Source: UBA6623 sp965238125
Lineage (GTDB): Bacteria; Acidobacteriota; Terriglobia; Bryobacterales; UBA6623
Direction: 5' to 3'
Length of the DNA stretch: 64,000 nt
Assembly: GCA_965238125.1 (NCBI GenBank)
Contig: OZ250179.1
Coordinates: 4,650,001-4,714,000, forward strand
The translations under genes were made by a program, and so were the position numbers. Shown piece after piece: positions 25,573 through 34,251 of the stretch (the stretch's first letter is position 1; each line of letters opens with the position of its first letter). The notes beneath the pieces are model-generated. The model made no database searches and had not been told where the DNA came from. It saw only the letters and a list, made by a program, of their open reading frames with translations.

Positions 25573-26400
25573 TTACGGCCAGGTGCGGTTCAGCAGCTCG
25601 GCGAGGCGGACGCCGCCTTTGGCCAGTTGTTCATCGATCACTTCCCGAGCCCGTCTCACATAGTTTTCGTCGAGAACCTTGGGCGACCCCGAGGGCAGCG
25701 CCGCGTAGGCCACACGGATGGCGATCAAGTGCGTTTCCCAACTCCAATCCCGCAGCAGGCCTTTCTTCCAACGGCGCTTGAACTCCGGCGTGATGCGGCG
25801 GCTGAGCCGCTGCGCGAGCGCTTCTTCGCTCTCGCCTGCCAGCTTGAGGATTCCCGAGTCCCAAGCCTGGTGAAGGTTCATCGAGCGACCATCGAGTTCC
25901 ACGGGAATGTCCGTTCCTCCCCGGTCTTGCGGATGGCCCAGATGAAGCGGCTGATGCAGGTCTCCGCCGAAATGAATGATGTATTTGATCGGTTCGAGCA
26001 GCTCGTCTTTCTTGCGCATGGCGAGGCGCGCGATCCCGATAAACTCACGCGTCTTCCAGGCGATGCAATTACCGTCGGGACAGTCGCGCTCCATCACGAG
26101 CGATGTCGCCTCGGGCGCGATGTCAAGGTAATGCCAGGGGCCGCTCTCCGAGCGCTCCTTGCGGATCTCGTCCGCCCAAAGGGCCAGATCTGCCAAGGCG
26201 AAGTCTTTGCCGAAATAGAACGCCAGCCGGCTGCGTGCCTTCGGGTTGAGATGCTGCTGTGCGATGCGGGCGATGACTCGATGTCCGAGCGGCCCCCAGG
26301 CGCGGGCCGGGCCGGGCAGGGCGACGACGAGAATCGCTGCGGCCACAAGCAGGAGAGTCCTCCGGCGCTTCCGCGTACGCGGGAACGGTGAGTCCTTCAT
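25573..26400 (-). CDS. S1/P1-type nuclease
   Basis: A 275-residue secreted zinc nuclease of the S1/P1 (phospholipase C-like) fold, which degrades single-stranded nucleic acids and 3'-nucleotides. The signal peptide (RRTLLLVAAAILVVALPGPARA) is followed directly by Trp, the mature N-terminal residue whose amino group binds zinc in the family. Other ligands are visible in GHRVIARIAQ, WHYLDIAP, IIHFGGDLHQPLHLGHPQD, RGGTDIPV and NLHQAWD. Length is typical. It likely serves phosphate or nucleoside scavenging. It is divergent from lpxD, with about 115 bases between starts. Confidence 0.92.
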   Translation of the reverse strand: MKDSPFPRTRKRRRTLLLVAAAILVVALPGPARAWGPLGHRVIARIAQQHLNPKARSRLAFYFGKDFALADLALWADEIRKERSESGPWHYLDIAPEATSLVMERDCPDGNCIAWKTREFIGIARLAMRKKDELLEPIKYIIHFGGDLHQPLHLGHPQDRGGTDIPVELDGRSMNLHQAWDSGILKLAGESEEALAQRLSRRITPEFKRRWKKGLLRDWSWETHLIAIRVAYAALPSGSPKVLDENYVRRAREVIDEQLAKGGVRLAELLNRTWP

Positions 26401-26516
26401 AACCTTGTTACGATACTAGAAGTTCGGTGCCGCTGAAGCGCCGGCCGGCTGGGTTTCGCGCGGAGAAGCACCATTTCGAACTCACGCGATCGGACCCATC
26501 CCATCGAGCCGACCCC

Positions 26517-27551
26517 ATGACCGTTGCTGAAATCGCCCAGTTGGTAGGCGGCGTTGCCGAGGGCGATGCGGATCTGGAAATCCGTGCCGGCAATGCCGTG
26601 GAAGCGGCGGCGGCGGACGAGATCGCCTTTGTGAAAGGCGATCGGGTCGAGCAGGCGCGGGACGCCGCGGCAGGCTGTCTGCTTGTCCCGAGCGACGCGC
26701 CAGCGCTCGAAGGCAAGACGCTCATTCGCGTCGGCCGGCCGCGCAATGCGTTCGCCAAAGCGCTGCAAGCTTTGCATCCGCCCGATCGACCGGCCCAAGG
26801 CGTCCATCCTTCTGCCGTCGTGGCCGACTCGGCGAAGTTGGGCGAAGGCGTCGCGGTCAGCCCCGGCGCGGTGATTGAAGACGATGTCGAGATCGGCGCG
26901 GGGTCCGTGATCGGCCCCCGTTCGGTGGTCGGGCGCGATTGCCGCATCGGTGCCGGCTGCCGTTTATTTGCCGGCGTCCATCTCTATCCCGGCGTGAAGC
27001 TCAGCGACCGCGTAATTCTGCATTCGGGCTGCATCGTGGGAGCCGACGGCTTCGGCTACGTCTTCGAGGGCGATCATTACGAGAAGTTTCCGCAACTCGG
27101 CACGGTTGAACTCGGCGACGACGTGGAACTCGGGGCCAACGTTTGCGTCGATCGGGGAGCGCTCGGCGCGACCACGATCGGCGCCGGAACGAAACTCGAC
27201 AATTTGGTCCACATCGGCCACAATTGCCGTATCGGACGACATGTCGTCATCGCCGCGCAAACCGGGTTGTCGGGCGGCTGCGTCGTTGAGGACTATGTTG
27301 TGATGGGCGGCCAGGTCGGAATGGGCGAGCAGGCGCACATCGGAGCCAAGGCCCACATCGGCGGCCAAGCCGGCGTTCTTCCACATCGCCGCATTCCGCC
27401 CGGCCAGACCGTCTGGGGGACCCCCTCGCGCCCTCATCGTGAATACTTGAAGAAGCAAGCGCTGGTCGAGCGGTTGCCGAAGATCGTCGCCAAACTGCGC
27501 GAGATCGAGAAGCGGCTCGAGGCCGATTCGGGAGAGGAGTGCGAAGCGTGA
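26517..27551 (+). CDS. lpxD: UDP-3-O-(3-hydroxyacyl)glucosamine N-acyltransferase LpxD
   Basis: A 344-residue lipid A enzyme that adds the second acyl chain to UDP-3-O-acylglucosamine in the cytoplasm. An N-terminal uridine-binding domain (VAEIAQLVGGVAEGD, AADEIAFVKGD) is followed by hexapeptide repeats of the left-handed beta-helix and by NLVHIGHNCRIG, which holds the catalytic His (about residue 232). A C-terminal helix (EYLKKQALVERLPKIVAKLREIEKRLEA) closes it. ATG 26517 begins the family N-terminus; the frame opens upstream at 26427 but without homology. No fabZ/lpxA neighbours, unlike the usual cluster. Translationally coupled to the next gene. Confidence 0.95.
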   Translation: MTVAEIAQLVGGVAEGDADLEIRAGNAVEAAAADEIAFVKGDRVEQARDAAAGCLLVPSDAPALEGKTLIRVGRPRNAFAKALQALHPPDRPAQGVHPSAVVADSAKLGEGVAVSPGAVIEDDVEIGAGSVIGPRSVVGRDCRIGAGCRLFAGVHLYPGVKLSDRVILHSGCIVGADGFGYVFEGDHYEKFPQLGTVELGDDVELGANVCVDRGALGATTIGAGTKLDNLVHIGHNCRIGRHVVIAAQTGLSGGCVVEDYVVMGGQVGMGEQAHIGAKAHIGGQAGVLPHRRIPPGQTVWGTPSRPHREYLKKQALVERLPKIVAKLREIEKRLEADSGEECEA

Positions 27552-28156
27552 AACTGGTCGTGATCGGCGGTCACAGCCGAAGCGTCGGCAAGACCTCGCT
27601 CGCGGCGGGCGTCATCGCGGCTTCGCGCGAGCGGCGCTGGACGGCGCTGAAAATCACGCAGTACGGCCACGGCGTGTGTTCCGACCACGGCGGAGAATGC
27701 GGCTGCGCGGTCGAAGATCCCGACTGCCCCTATGCCGTGACGCGTGAGACCGACCCGGCTTCGGGGACCGATACGTCGCGTTTCTTGGAAGCCGGCGCCG
27801 CCGAGGTCTATTGGGTTCGCACGCGGGTGGGGCAACTCGACTCGGCCCTGCCGGAGTTGCGGCGACTGCTCAACGAACGCGAGTTCGTCATCATGGAATC
27901 GAACAGCATTCTACGGTTTCTCGACCCCGAGGTCTACCTGCCGGTGCTGCGGTTCGGGGTAGAGGATTTCAAACTCAGCAACAAGCTCTATCTGAACCGC
28001 GCCGACGCCTACGCCGTTGTCGGCAAGCTCGGGGAGGGCGCGAATTGGCCGGGAGTGGATCTTGATCTGCTCAAGAAGCGGCCGGTCTTCCCGATCGAAC
28101 CGCCGACGTATTTTTCACCGGACATTTCGCGGTTTCTCGGCGAACGCCTAGCGTAA
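27548..28156 (+). CDS. MobB-like P-loop NTPase with cysteine cluster
   Basis: A 202-residue GTPase-fold protein. The Walker A loop GGHSRSVGKTSLAAG is at residues 6-20; the layout resembles MobB (molybdopterin-guanine dinucleotide synthesis). An insertion with four Cys (CSDHGGECGCAVEDPDC, about 44-60) could bind metal and is not typical of MobB. GTG 27548 overlaps the lpxD stop by four bases (GTGA) with GGAGAGGAG upstream, giving tight coupling; an alternative GTG is at 27539. No other molybdopterin genes are in the window apart from the Mo enzyme MsrP. The exact role is unknown. Confidence 0.72.
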   Translation: MKLVVIGGHSRSVGKTSLAAGVIAASRERRWTALKITQYGHGVCSDHGGECGCAVEDPDCPYAVTRETDPASGTDTSRFLEAGAAEVYWVRTRVGQLDSALPELRRLLNEREFVIMESNSILRFLDPEVYLPVLRFGVEDFKLSNKLYLNRADAYAVVGKLGEGANWPGVDLDLLKKRPVFPIEPPTYFSPDISRFLGERLA

Positions 28157-28351
28157 CGTCGGGTACGGAGGCATTGCCGGCAAGGGAGACCTTCTTGACC
28201 GAAGGCGCGGGCCTGCCCGTCAATCGTGCTTTCGGGGCTTCCGTTTGTTACTATCTTGTTTTGCCGCCCCTTCCCGGTCGTGCCGACGAAGGCTCGGTGG
28301 AGCGCGATGGATTGACCGCCGCAAAGCGACACGCATAGGGAGATGCTACAC

Positions 28352-29899
28352 ATGTCCGCTTTACAAGAAGCCAAGAATTTTCGGATCTTCATCACCAACC
28401 CCGCGCCTGCCGCGGAGAGAATCGACTTCTCGTTCATTACGCCGCGCGCGTTACCCGTTCTTGCCGCCGCCACGCCCGACAGAGACTACATCAAGGGCAT
28501 CCGGCTGATCGACCAAAGTGTCGAAGCCTTTCCATGGGATGAGGTCGAGGAGGGAGATCTGGTCGGCGTCAGCATCCACACTTTCAACGCCATTCACGGT
28601 TACGCCTTGGCCGAGGAGGCGAAGAAGCGTGGCGCTACCGTCGTTTTCGGGGGCCCTCATCCCTCGATCTTTCCCGAGGAGACGCTGCTCCACGGCGACG
28701 CGGCCGTGACCGGTGACGCCGAGGATATCTGGGCCGATGTTCTGGAGGACTACGCCCACGGCAACCTCAAAGAACTCTACCGCGGAGGCCAAGTGGATCC
28801 CGAGTCGTTCACCCCGGCCCGCTGGGATTTGATGAATACCGACCGCTATCTGACGGGCTCGGTGCAGACCGTCCGCGGCTGCCCCAAGCAGTGTTCGTTT
28901 TGTTCGGTCTGGGTGCAGGACGGCCGCGTGCCTCGTGTCAGGGCGAACGATGCGATCATCCTGGAGCTACAGGAGCTCTACCGCGCCGGATTCCGTCTCG
29001 TCATGTTTTCCGACGACAATTTCTACCCCTACTCGCTGGCCGACATCGCCAAGGCCCCTAACCCCGAGCAAGCCAAGGCGATGGAGGCCGGCCGCGCCAA
29101 CCGCTTGGAACTGCTGGCGCGGTTGGAAAAAGAACTCCCCAACGAGATGCATTTCTGTACGCAGATCACCATGGAAGTCGCCGATGACCCGGAATATATG
29201 ACTGCCATGCGCCGCGCCGGCGTCTTGGGGGCGCTCATCGGTATCGAATCGGTTACCGAAGAAGGCCTCAAGGCGACGAACAAAACCTTCAATTCGGCCG
29301 GCAAAGGGTTGGCGCGGAAGCTGGAGACGATCCGCACTCAAGGTTTCCCTTACATCCTGGGGGCGTTCATTTTCGGAATCGAGACCGATACGGAAGACTC
29401 GCTCGACTACACCATTCAGTTCGCGCGGGAGAGCGGCATTGCCATGGCCCAGTTCGTCCCCATGACGCCATTGCCCGGAACCGTCGACTTTCACATGATG
29501 CGGCGGGGGCGCATGGCACTGAAGCTCACCCGCGATGACTACGACTATTGGCTGGACCTCAATCACCCCAGAATCCTTTACGAGCACCCCAACCTGAGCG
29601 AGAAGGCGTTGCTGTCGAAGCTCGAAGACGCGTGGGGTGATTTTTACAGTCTCGCGTCGGTGCTGGCGCGCTGCCGCCGCTTCGGGATGTTCAAGGACTG
29701 GCGCAAGGCGATGACCTACATCGTGGTTTCCCGCGGCCTGCTGTCGCGCTACAAGCGCTACGGGCTTTCGGCCGACAGCGCCGTTAGGGGGACGAAGAAA
29801 AAACTTGCCACTTTGCTTGGACAAACGGCGTTGTCACTGATGAGGAAGCCGGCTATCCCGGCGCCGGTCGAAGAGAAATCCACCGCCGCGGCGGCGTGA
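28352..29899 (+). CDS. B12-binding-type radical SAM protein
   Basis: A 515-residue enzyme. The N-terminal part (to about 150) looks like a cobalamin-binding Rossmann fold: VGVSIHTFNAIHGYALAEEA and VVFGGPHPSIFPEE resemble the loops seen in such radical SAM proteins. The radical SAM core has CPKQCSFC (near residue 177), the CxxxCxxC [4Fe-4S] motif, plus GVLGALIGIESVTEEGLK and the later domain FILGAFIFGIETDTED. These enzymes build or methylate unactivated carbons; the product is unknown. I prefer ATG 28352 (AGGGAG nine bases upstream) over ATG 28343. No partner genes for a pathway lie beside it. Confidence 0.88.
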   Translation: MSALQEAKNFRIFITNPAPAAERIDFSFITPRALPVLAAATPDRDYIKGIRLIDQSVEAFPWDEVEEGDLVGVSIHTFNAIHGYALAEEAKKRGATVVFGGPHPSIFPEETLLHGDAAVTGDAEDIWADVLEDYAHGNLKELYRGGQVDPESFTPARWDLMNTDRYLTGSVQTVRGCPKQCSFCSVWVQDGRVPRVRANDAIILELQELYRAGFRLVMFSDDNFYPYSLADIAKAPNPEQAKAMEAGRANRLELLARLEKELPNEMHFCTQITMEVADDPEYMTAMRRAGVLGALIGIESVTEEGLKATNKTFNSAGKGLARKLETIRTQGFPYILGAFIFGIETDTEDSLDYTIQFARESGIAMAQFVPMTPLPGTVDFHMMRRGRMALKLTRDDYDYWLDLNHPRILYEHPNLSEKALLSKLEDAWGDFYSLASVLARCRRFGMFKDWRKAMTYIVVSRGLLSRYKRYGLSADSAVRGTKKKLATLLGQTALSLMRKPAIPAPVEEKSTAAAA

Positions 29900-29963
29900 T
29901 TGTTTGAGCGGCTCTCGCGGTCGGGCACCCGTCGAACCATGGGCGTGTGCAAACACCCTCGAA

Positions 29964-30464
29964 TCAATTATTGCGGTAGTTGGTGAACTCCATGTGGATG
30001 CCGAGGTCCTGCTCTTTGACCGCCGCCATCACCGCCTGCAAATCGTCGCGCTTCTTGCCGCTTACCCGCACCTGATCGGACTGAATTGAAGCCTGCACCT
30101 TGAGCTTCATTCCCTTGATCAACTTGACGATCTCGCGGCCTTTTTCCACCGGAATTCCCTGTTGCATCCCGATCTCTTGGACCACCGACGCCCCGGCCGC
30201 CGGTTTCGCTTCGCCGAATGTCAGGCCGCGCATCGGAACGCCGCGACGGATCAATTTCTGCTCGAGCACTTCCCGCACCTGCCGCAGCGTAAAATCGTCG
30301 GGCGCGCGGACTACGATCTTCGAGCCGGCCTCGTCCAGCTCGACCTCGCTCTTGGATTTTTTGAGGTCGTAGCGCGTACGTAATTCCTTGTCCGTCTGTT
30401 GTACGGCGTTGTTGACCTCTTGCAAATCGATGCGCGATACGATGTCGAAGCTGCTTCCCGCCAT
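29964..30464 (-). CDS. yajQ: YajQ family nucleotide-binding protein
   Basis: A 166-residue DUF520/YajQ protein. The diagnostic start SSFDIVSRIDLQEVNNAVQQ and the end LQAVMAAVKEQDLGIHMEFTNYR are both present, with KSKSEVELDE and KKRDDLQAVM between. Members bind nucleotides or cyclic di-GMP and affect translation or transcription. Length matches the family. It follows the radical SAM gene convergently and lies 50 bases downstream of the pseudo-receiver gene on the same strand, with which it may be co-transcribed. Confidence 0.95.
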   Translation of the reverse strand: MAGSSFDIVSRIDLQEVNNAVQQTDKELRTRYDLKKSKSEVELDEAGSKIVVRAPDDFTLRQVREVLEQKLIRRGVPMRGLTFGEAKPAAGASVVQEIGMQQGIPVEKGREIVKLIKGMKLKVQASIQSDQVRVSGKKRDDLQAVMAAVKEQDLGIHMEFTNYRNN

Positions 30465-30513
30465 AGTTTTTTCCCTCGTGCCGCCCTCGATGACGGTCTG
30501 TTTGGTGTCGCGC

Positions 30514-31263
30514 TCAGGGCTTCCGCATGGCTTTCAGGATCTGCTCAGTGACCTGATGCACGATGCCCGGAACCGCGGCCTCGACCGCCGCGGCGACCGC
30601 TTTGCGCACTTCCGCCGCGTCCATGCCGGGAATCTTCGCCAGCGCTGTGTGGACAACATCGGCGAAAGGATCATCCTCCGGGGTCGAAGTGTCCTGTCCA
30701 GTCGTTTCTTCGGATGCTGTTGATTCGTTGGTCTGCCCTGCATCGGCGGCCGGGCCGTCTTCGCGCGCGGGCGATTCGGCCGGCGCGGGCGCCGGGGCCG
30801 TCGTCGTGCTGGCGGACTCGGCGTTGGTTTCTTGAGGCGGCGAGTGGTCTCTCGGTTGACCGGCTCGCTCCCCGTTGCCGTCGAGCAAGCCGCGCACCGT
30901 GCGAATGACCGACTCGGGATCCAACGGTTTTCGCAGCATGCCGTCGGAGAGTGGGGCTGACGCCGGCTCGGCTTGCAAAGTTTCTCGCGGACCGGCCAAT
31001 AAGATGACTCGCATGTGCTCCAACGCGGGATCCATCTTGATCCGGCGGCACAGGTCGAAACCCGACAATCCGTCCATCCGAGTGCCCACAATCGCCAGGT
31101 CGGGACGATGTTGGAGGACCCGATCGAGCGCCTCATCGCCGTCCGACGCAAGCCAGACCTGGTAGCCCTCTTCCGCGAGGACTTGTCGTCCCATGCGGCG
31201 AGCGTGAGGGTTATCATCGGCCAACAAGATGGAGGGCACGGCGGGTAATTCCGATAAAAACAA
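30514..31263 (-). CDS. pseudo-receiver protein (phospho-acceptor Asp replaced by Gly)
   Basis: About 249 residues. Residues 10-125 form a receiver domain with the acidic pair DD (16-17, LLADDNPHA), alpha/beta order intact and Lys in MLRKPLDP, but the phospho-acceptor position reads DLAIVGTRMDGLSG with Gly60 instead of Asp. A Thr/Pro/Ala-rich disordered linker (130-200) leads to a C-terminal helical segment PFADVVHTALAKIPGMDAAEVRKAV, reminiscent of a small helical tail. It should not be phosphorylated. The start is uncertain (TTG at 31263; GTG 31239 in frame). It follows the S1-domain gene by 90 bases. Confidence 0.75.
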   Translation of the reverse strand: MFLSELPAVPSILLADDNPHARRMGRQVLAEEGYQVWLASDGDEALDRVLQHRPDLAIVGTRMDGLSGFDLCRRIKMDPALEHMRVILLAGPRETLQAEPASAPLSDGMLRKPLDPESVIRTVRGLLDGNGERAGQPRDHSPPQETNAESASTTTAPAPAPAESPAREDGPAADAGQTNESTASEETTGQDTSTPEDDPFADVVHTALAKIPGMDAAEVRKAVAAAVEAAVPGIVHQVTEQILKAMRKP

Positions 31264-31353
31264 ACAGCGGCGCTTCGAGGTTATTGTACGCGACCCGAGC
31301 CGACCGCGCCGAGGAACATCGGGACGGGGCGCCGGCCCGGGCTGGTTCCGGGA

Positions 31354-33822
31354 CTAATCGGAAGACTCGTCGGCCCGGCTTTCGCTTTCGGAAGGGTCGG
31401 TGGCCGTTGCGGAAGACGAAACGTCGGGGCTTTCCGAGGGCGCTGCCGCGCTGGTTGCCTCACCGGGTTCCGTGCCTGGGGTCTCGGCCTGCTTCGATGA
31501 AGCGGCCTTTTTCGTGCGCTTGGCGGCTTTCTTTGGCTTCGCCGCCGCCTTCTTCCGTTTGGCGGCCTTTTTGCGCGCGGGGGCTTTAGCTGTCGCGGCG
31601 ATTTGCCCGGGCGCCTCGCCGGCCGCAGCGTCGGAGGCCGGTTCCGTCTCCCCCGCTTCCGACTCCCTTACGGGCTCCGGGGCGCTGTCCTCATGGGAAA
31701 CGGTCGGCGAGGTTGCCGGCTCCGCGGTTTTCGCTTCCGGTGTCGGGTCCTCCGAACCGGCCCCATCCTCGGACCCGGCTGAAACCTTTTCCTCGGATTC
31801 TCGCGGCTCATCTTGCGGCGTGTCGGCCGCGTCGCCGGCGTTCCCCGAGGCGTCTTCCAAAGTTGCTTCCGCCGGCGCCGCAGGGGTTTCGGTCGCCATT
31901 TCGGCCCCGCTGGGTTGCGCCGTCGAGTCGCCACTCTCGGACCCCTTGGCGGCGGCCTTTTTCTTGCGGGCCGATTTCTTTCGCTTGGCGGATTTTCGCG
32001 GCTTGGGAGCCGCCTTGGCGGCGTCGGCTCCGCTTTCGGACTCAGTCGATTGTTCCTGTGCCGGCTTGACCTCTTGCGCCGGTAAACCCCACCGACTCAG
32101 ACGCACCCGCCGCTCGATGTCGTCCATGTCGAGGATCCGAAACTGATAGACGCGGCCTATGGTCGGCCCTTTGCCATTTCGCTTGCCTCCCCCCCCCAAT
32201 TCCGTCGAGTGGCACAGCGCTTCGAGCCCCGGCGCCGGCTCGACGAACACCCCGAAAGACGTTCGCCGCAGCACGCGGGCCTCGATGACGTCGCCGACGA
32301 AATGCGAGGCGAAGAAATCATCCCAGGCGTCGGGTTCGAGCTGCTTTATGCCCAACGAGACGCGTTTGCTCTCTTCGTCCACGTGAAGCACGACGGCCTG
32401 CACCGAACGCCCTTTCTTGAGCAGATCCTTGGGGTGTCGCACCCTCGCGTCGCGTGTCAGATCGGTGACATGGACAAGCCCTTCGATACCCTCCTCCAAT
32501 TGGACAAAGGCCCCGTAGGAGGTTATCGAAAGCACTTTGCCTTCCACGATCGTACCCGCCAGGTAGCGCTCGGCGACGGTCGTCCACGGATCGGGAGTCA
32601 GCGCTCTTACGCTCAACGAAAGACGCCGTTTCGCGGACTCGATCTTCAAGACCACGCAGTCCACCGTTTGCCCGACCTTGAACCGTTTTGAAGGATGCGG
32701 AGGCCGCTTGGACCAACTGATTTCGCCGACGTGCAGCAAGCCCTCCAAACCCTTCTCGATCTCCAGGAATACGCCGAACTCGACGGTGCGCGTCACCCGG
32801 CCGCTGATGCGGTCGCCCGGGTTGTAACGGTCCTCCAGACCTTCCCACGGGTCCGGCTCCATGGCTTTCAGACTCAGAGAAACGCGCTCTCGTTCCGGAT
32901 CGAACTTGATCACTTTGCCGCTGATCGACTCGCCGACTTTCACGATGTCGGAAGGATGGTTGACGCGGCTGTAGGAAAGATCGGTGATGTGGAGTAACGC
33001 GTCGATGCCCCCCAGGTCGACGAAGGCGCCGTAGCTGGTGAGATTCTTGACCGTGCCGCTGACCACCGCTCCGAGGCTGATCCTGGACAGAGTTTCGGCT
33101 TTGCGCCGCTGAATCTCTTCCTCGATCAGCACCCGCCGCGAGACGACGATATTGCCCCTTGATCTGGAAAACTTGACGATGCGGACGGGAAAGTCCGTGC
33201 CTACCAGAGCCTCGGCGTCCGCCGGCGGGCGGATGTCGATTTGCGAGGCGGGCAAAAAGGCCGGCAGTCCCACGTCGACGCCCAGCCCTCCGCGCACGAT
33301 CGAGACAACCCGCGCCGGTACGGCGTCGCCTTGGCGGTGGGCTTGCTCGATGCCTTCCCACAGTACGATTCGCCGCGCGCTTTGGTAGGACAGGGAAGCG
33401 TAGTCGCCCGTGCTCCCCCGACCTTGGAAGACAACGTCGATCTCGTCGTCGAGTTGTGGCAGCTCGGAACCGTCCGCGAACTCTTCGATCGCGACAAGCC
33501 CTTCCGTCTTTCTTCCAAAGTCGACCGCCACGCCGCTCGGAAGAATCCCAACCACGCGTCCCCGGCAAAGATCGCCTTCGCGCGGAGAGGCGTCGGCACC
33601 GTCATCCGGGCGCGGGGTGTCGGCCTGAGGCAATAATGCTTCGGGAAGGGGGAAATCGGCCGCGCCGTTGTCATCGGGTGAAGGCGGACCCGGGATTCCC
33701 GGTACAACGTTTTCTCGGCCGGCCAGCGGACCTTCGGACGCTTCGCCGCCCGCAGGCGTTGAGGAGCCCAACGGCTTATCCGCCGCCGAGTGGGGCGGAA
33801 GATTGTTCGGATCGCCGACCAT
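31354..33822 (-). CDS. S1-domain RNA-binding protein (ribosomal protein bS1-like) with histone-H1-like tail
   Basis: An 822-residue protein. Six S1 OB folds are visible between about 80 and 580, e.g. GTVKNLTSYGAFVDLGGIDAL, GRVTRTVEFGVFLEIEKGLEG and GKVLSITSYGAFVQLEEGIEG. This is the bS1 count, which binds mRNA on the 30S subunit. Beyond residue 590 the chain becomes Ser/Glu/Ala-rich and ends in Lys/Ala repeats (AKRKKAAAKPKKAAKRTKK), like a histone H1 tail. An N-terminal disordered extension of about 75 residues is also unusual. It has a strong minus-strand promoter at 34058-34087 and a leader of about 230 bases. The neighbour glyA is divergent. Confidence 0.9.
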   Translation of the reverse strand: MVGDPNNLPPHSAADKPLGSSTPAGGEASEGPLAGRENVVPGIPGPPSPDDNGAADFPLPEALLPQADTPRPDDGADASPREGDLCRGRVVGILPSGVAVDFGRKTEGLVAIEEFADGSELPQLDDEIDVVFQGRGSTGDYASLSYQSARRIVLWEGIEQAHRQGDAVPARVVSIVRGGLGVDVGLPAFLPASQIDIRPPADAEALVGTDFPVRIVKFSRSRGNIVVSRRVLIEEEIQRRKAETLSRISLGAVVSGTVKNLTSYGAFVDLGGIDALLHITDLSYSRVNHPSDIVKVGESISGKVIKFDPERERVSLSLKAMEPDPWEGLEDRYNPGDRISGRVTRTVEFGVFLEIEKGLEGLLHVGEISWSKRPPHPSKRFKVGQTVDCVVLKIESAKRRLSLSVRALTPDPWTTVAERYLAGTIVEGKVLSITSYGAFVQLEEGIEGLVHVTDLTRDARVRHPKDLLKKGRSVQAVVLHVDEESKRVSLGIKQLEPDAWDDFFASHFVGDVIEARVLRRTSFGVFVEPAPGLEALCHSTELGGGGKRNGKGPTIGRVYQFRILDMDDIERRVRLSRWGLPAQEVKPAQEQSTESESGADAAKAAPKPRKSAKRKKSARKKKAAAKGSESGDSTAQPSGAEMATETPAAPAEATLEDASGNAGDAADTPQDEPRESEEKVSAGSEDGAGSEDPTPEAKTAEPATSPTVSHEDSAPEPVRESEAGETEPASDAAAGEAPGQIAATAKAPARKKAAKRKKAAAKPKKAAKRTKKAASSKQAETPGTEPGEATSAAAPSESPDVSSSATATDPSESESRADESSD

Positions 33823-34057
33823 CAGAAAACGCTGCTTCCCACCAAGTCGCGTCGTGGAGGCGACAGCTCGGCCGGAGCCGACGCATGCCTGCCCTCATTA
33901 TGCCGACTACGATTCGCACTCCAGTCGCCCGCGCGGTCCCGGCCCCTCACGGCCGGCCGCATAAAGCGGCTGGAAATTCCTGATCAGACCCCTCATTTCC
34001 GGCATTGTCTGGAAACCCGCCACCCCTGTTGTGCGGTTTCCTTTGCCAGCCGGGTTC
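33823..34057 (-). other. long untranslated leader of the S1-domain gene
   Basis: Between the predicted promoter and the S1 gene start lie about 230 bases with no plausible gene on either strand. Ribosomal protein leaders often carry autoregulatory structure (known for rpsA in other phyla); I see no motif I can name. Confidence 0.35.
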
Positions 34058-34087
34058 ACTATAGCGGAGCGTCCGGCGCGATGTCAA
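34058..34087 (-). promoter_or_regulatory. sigma-70-type promoter for the S1-domain gene
   Basis: On the minus strand, TTGACA (34082-34087) and TATAGT (34058-34063) are separated by 18 bases. The -35 element is a perfect consensus and the -10 has five of six. It points toward the S1-domain gene 235 bases away. Confidence 0.65.
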
Positions 34088-34251
34088 TGAACGTCGGAAT
34101 GCCCCCCCGAGAGAGACACTCCCGGGTTTCCTCGGGGCTCCGCCGCTCTTATGAAACCCTTAGGAGACGCCGATTAACAGGTAGGGGCCGTTCCGTCTTT
34201 CGGAAACGTTGACAGCAAGCCGACAGGGGGCGTGAAAAACCCGAGGGCGCA

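Noticed and set aside
28157..28342. Cobalamin riboswitch upstream of the B12-binding-type radical SAM gene
   Set aside because: No B12-box-like core is visible in the gap.
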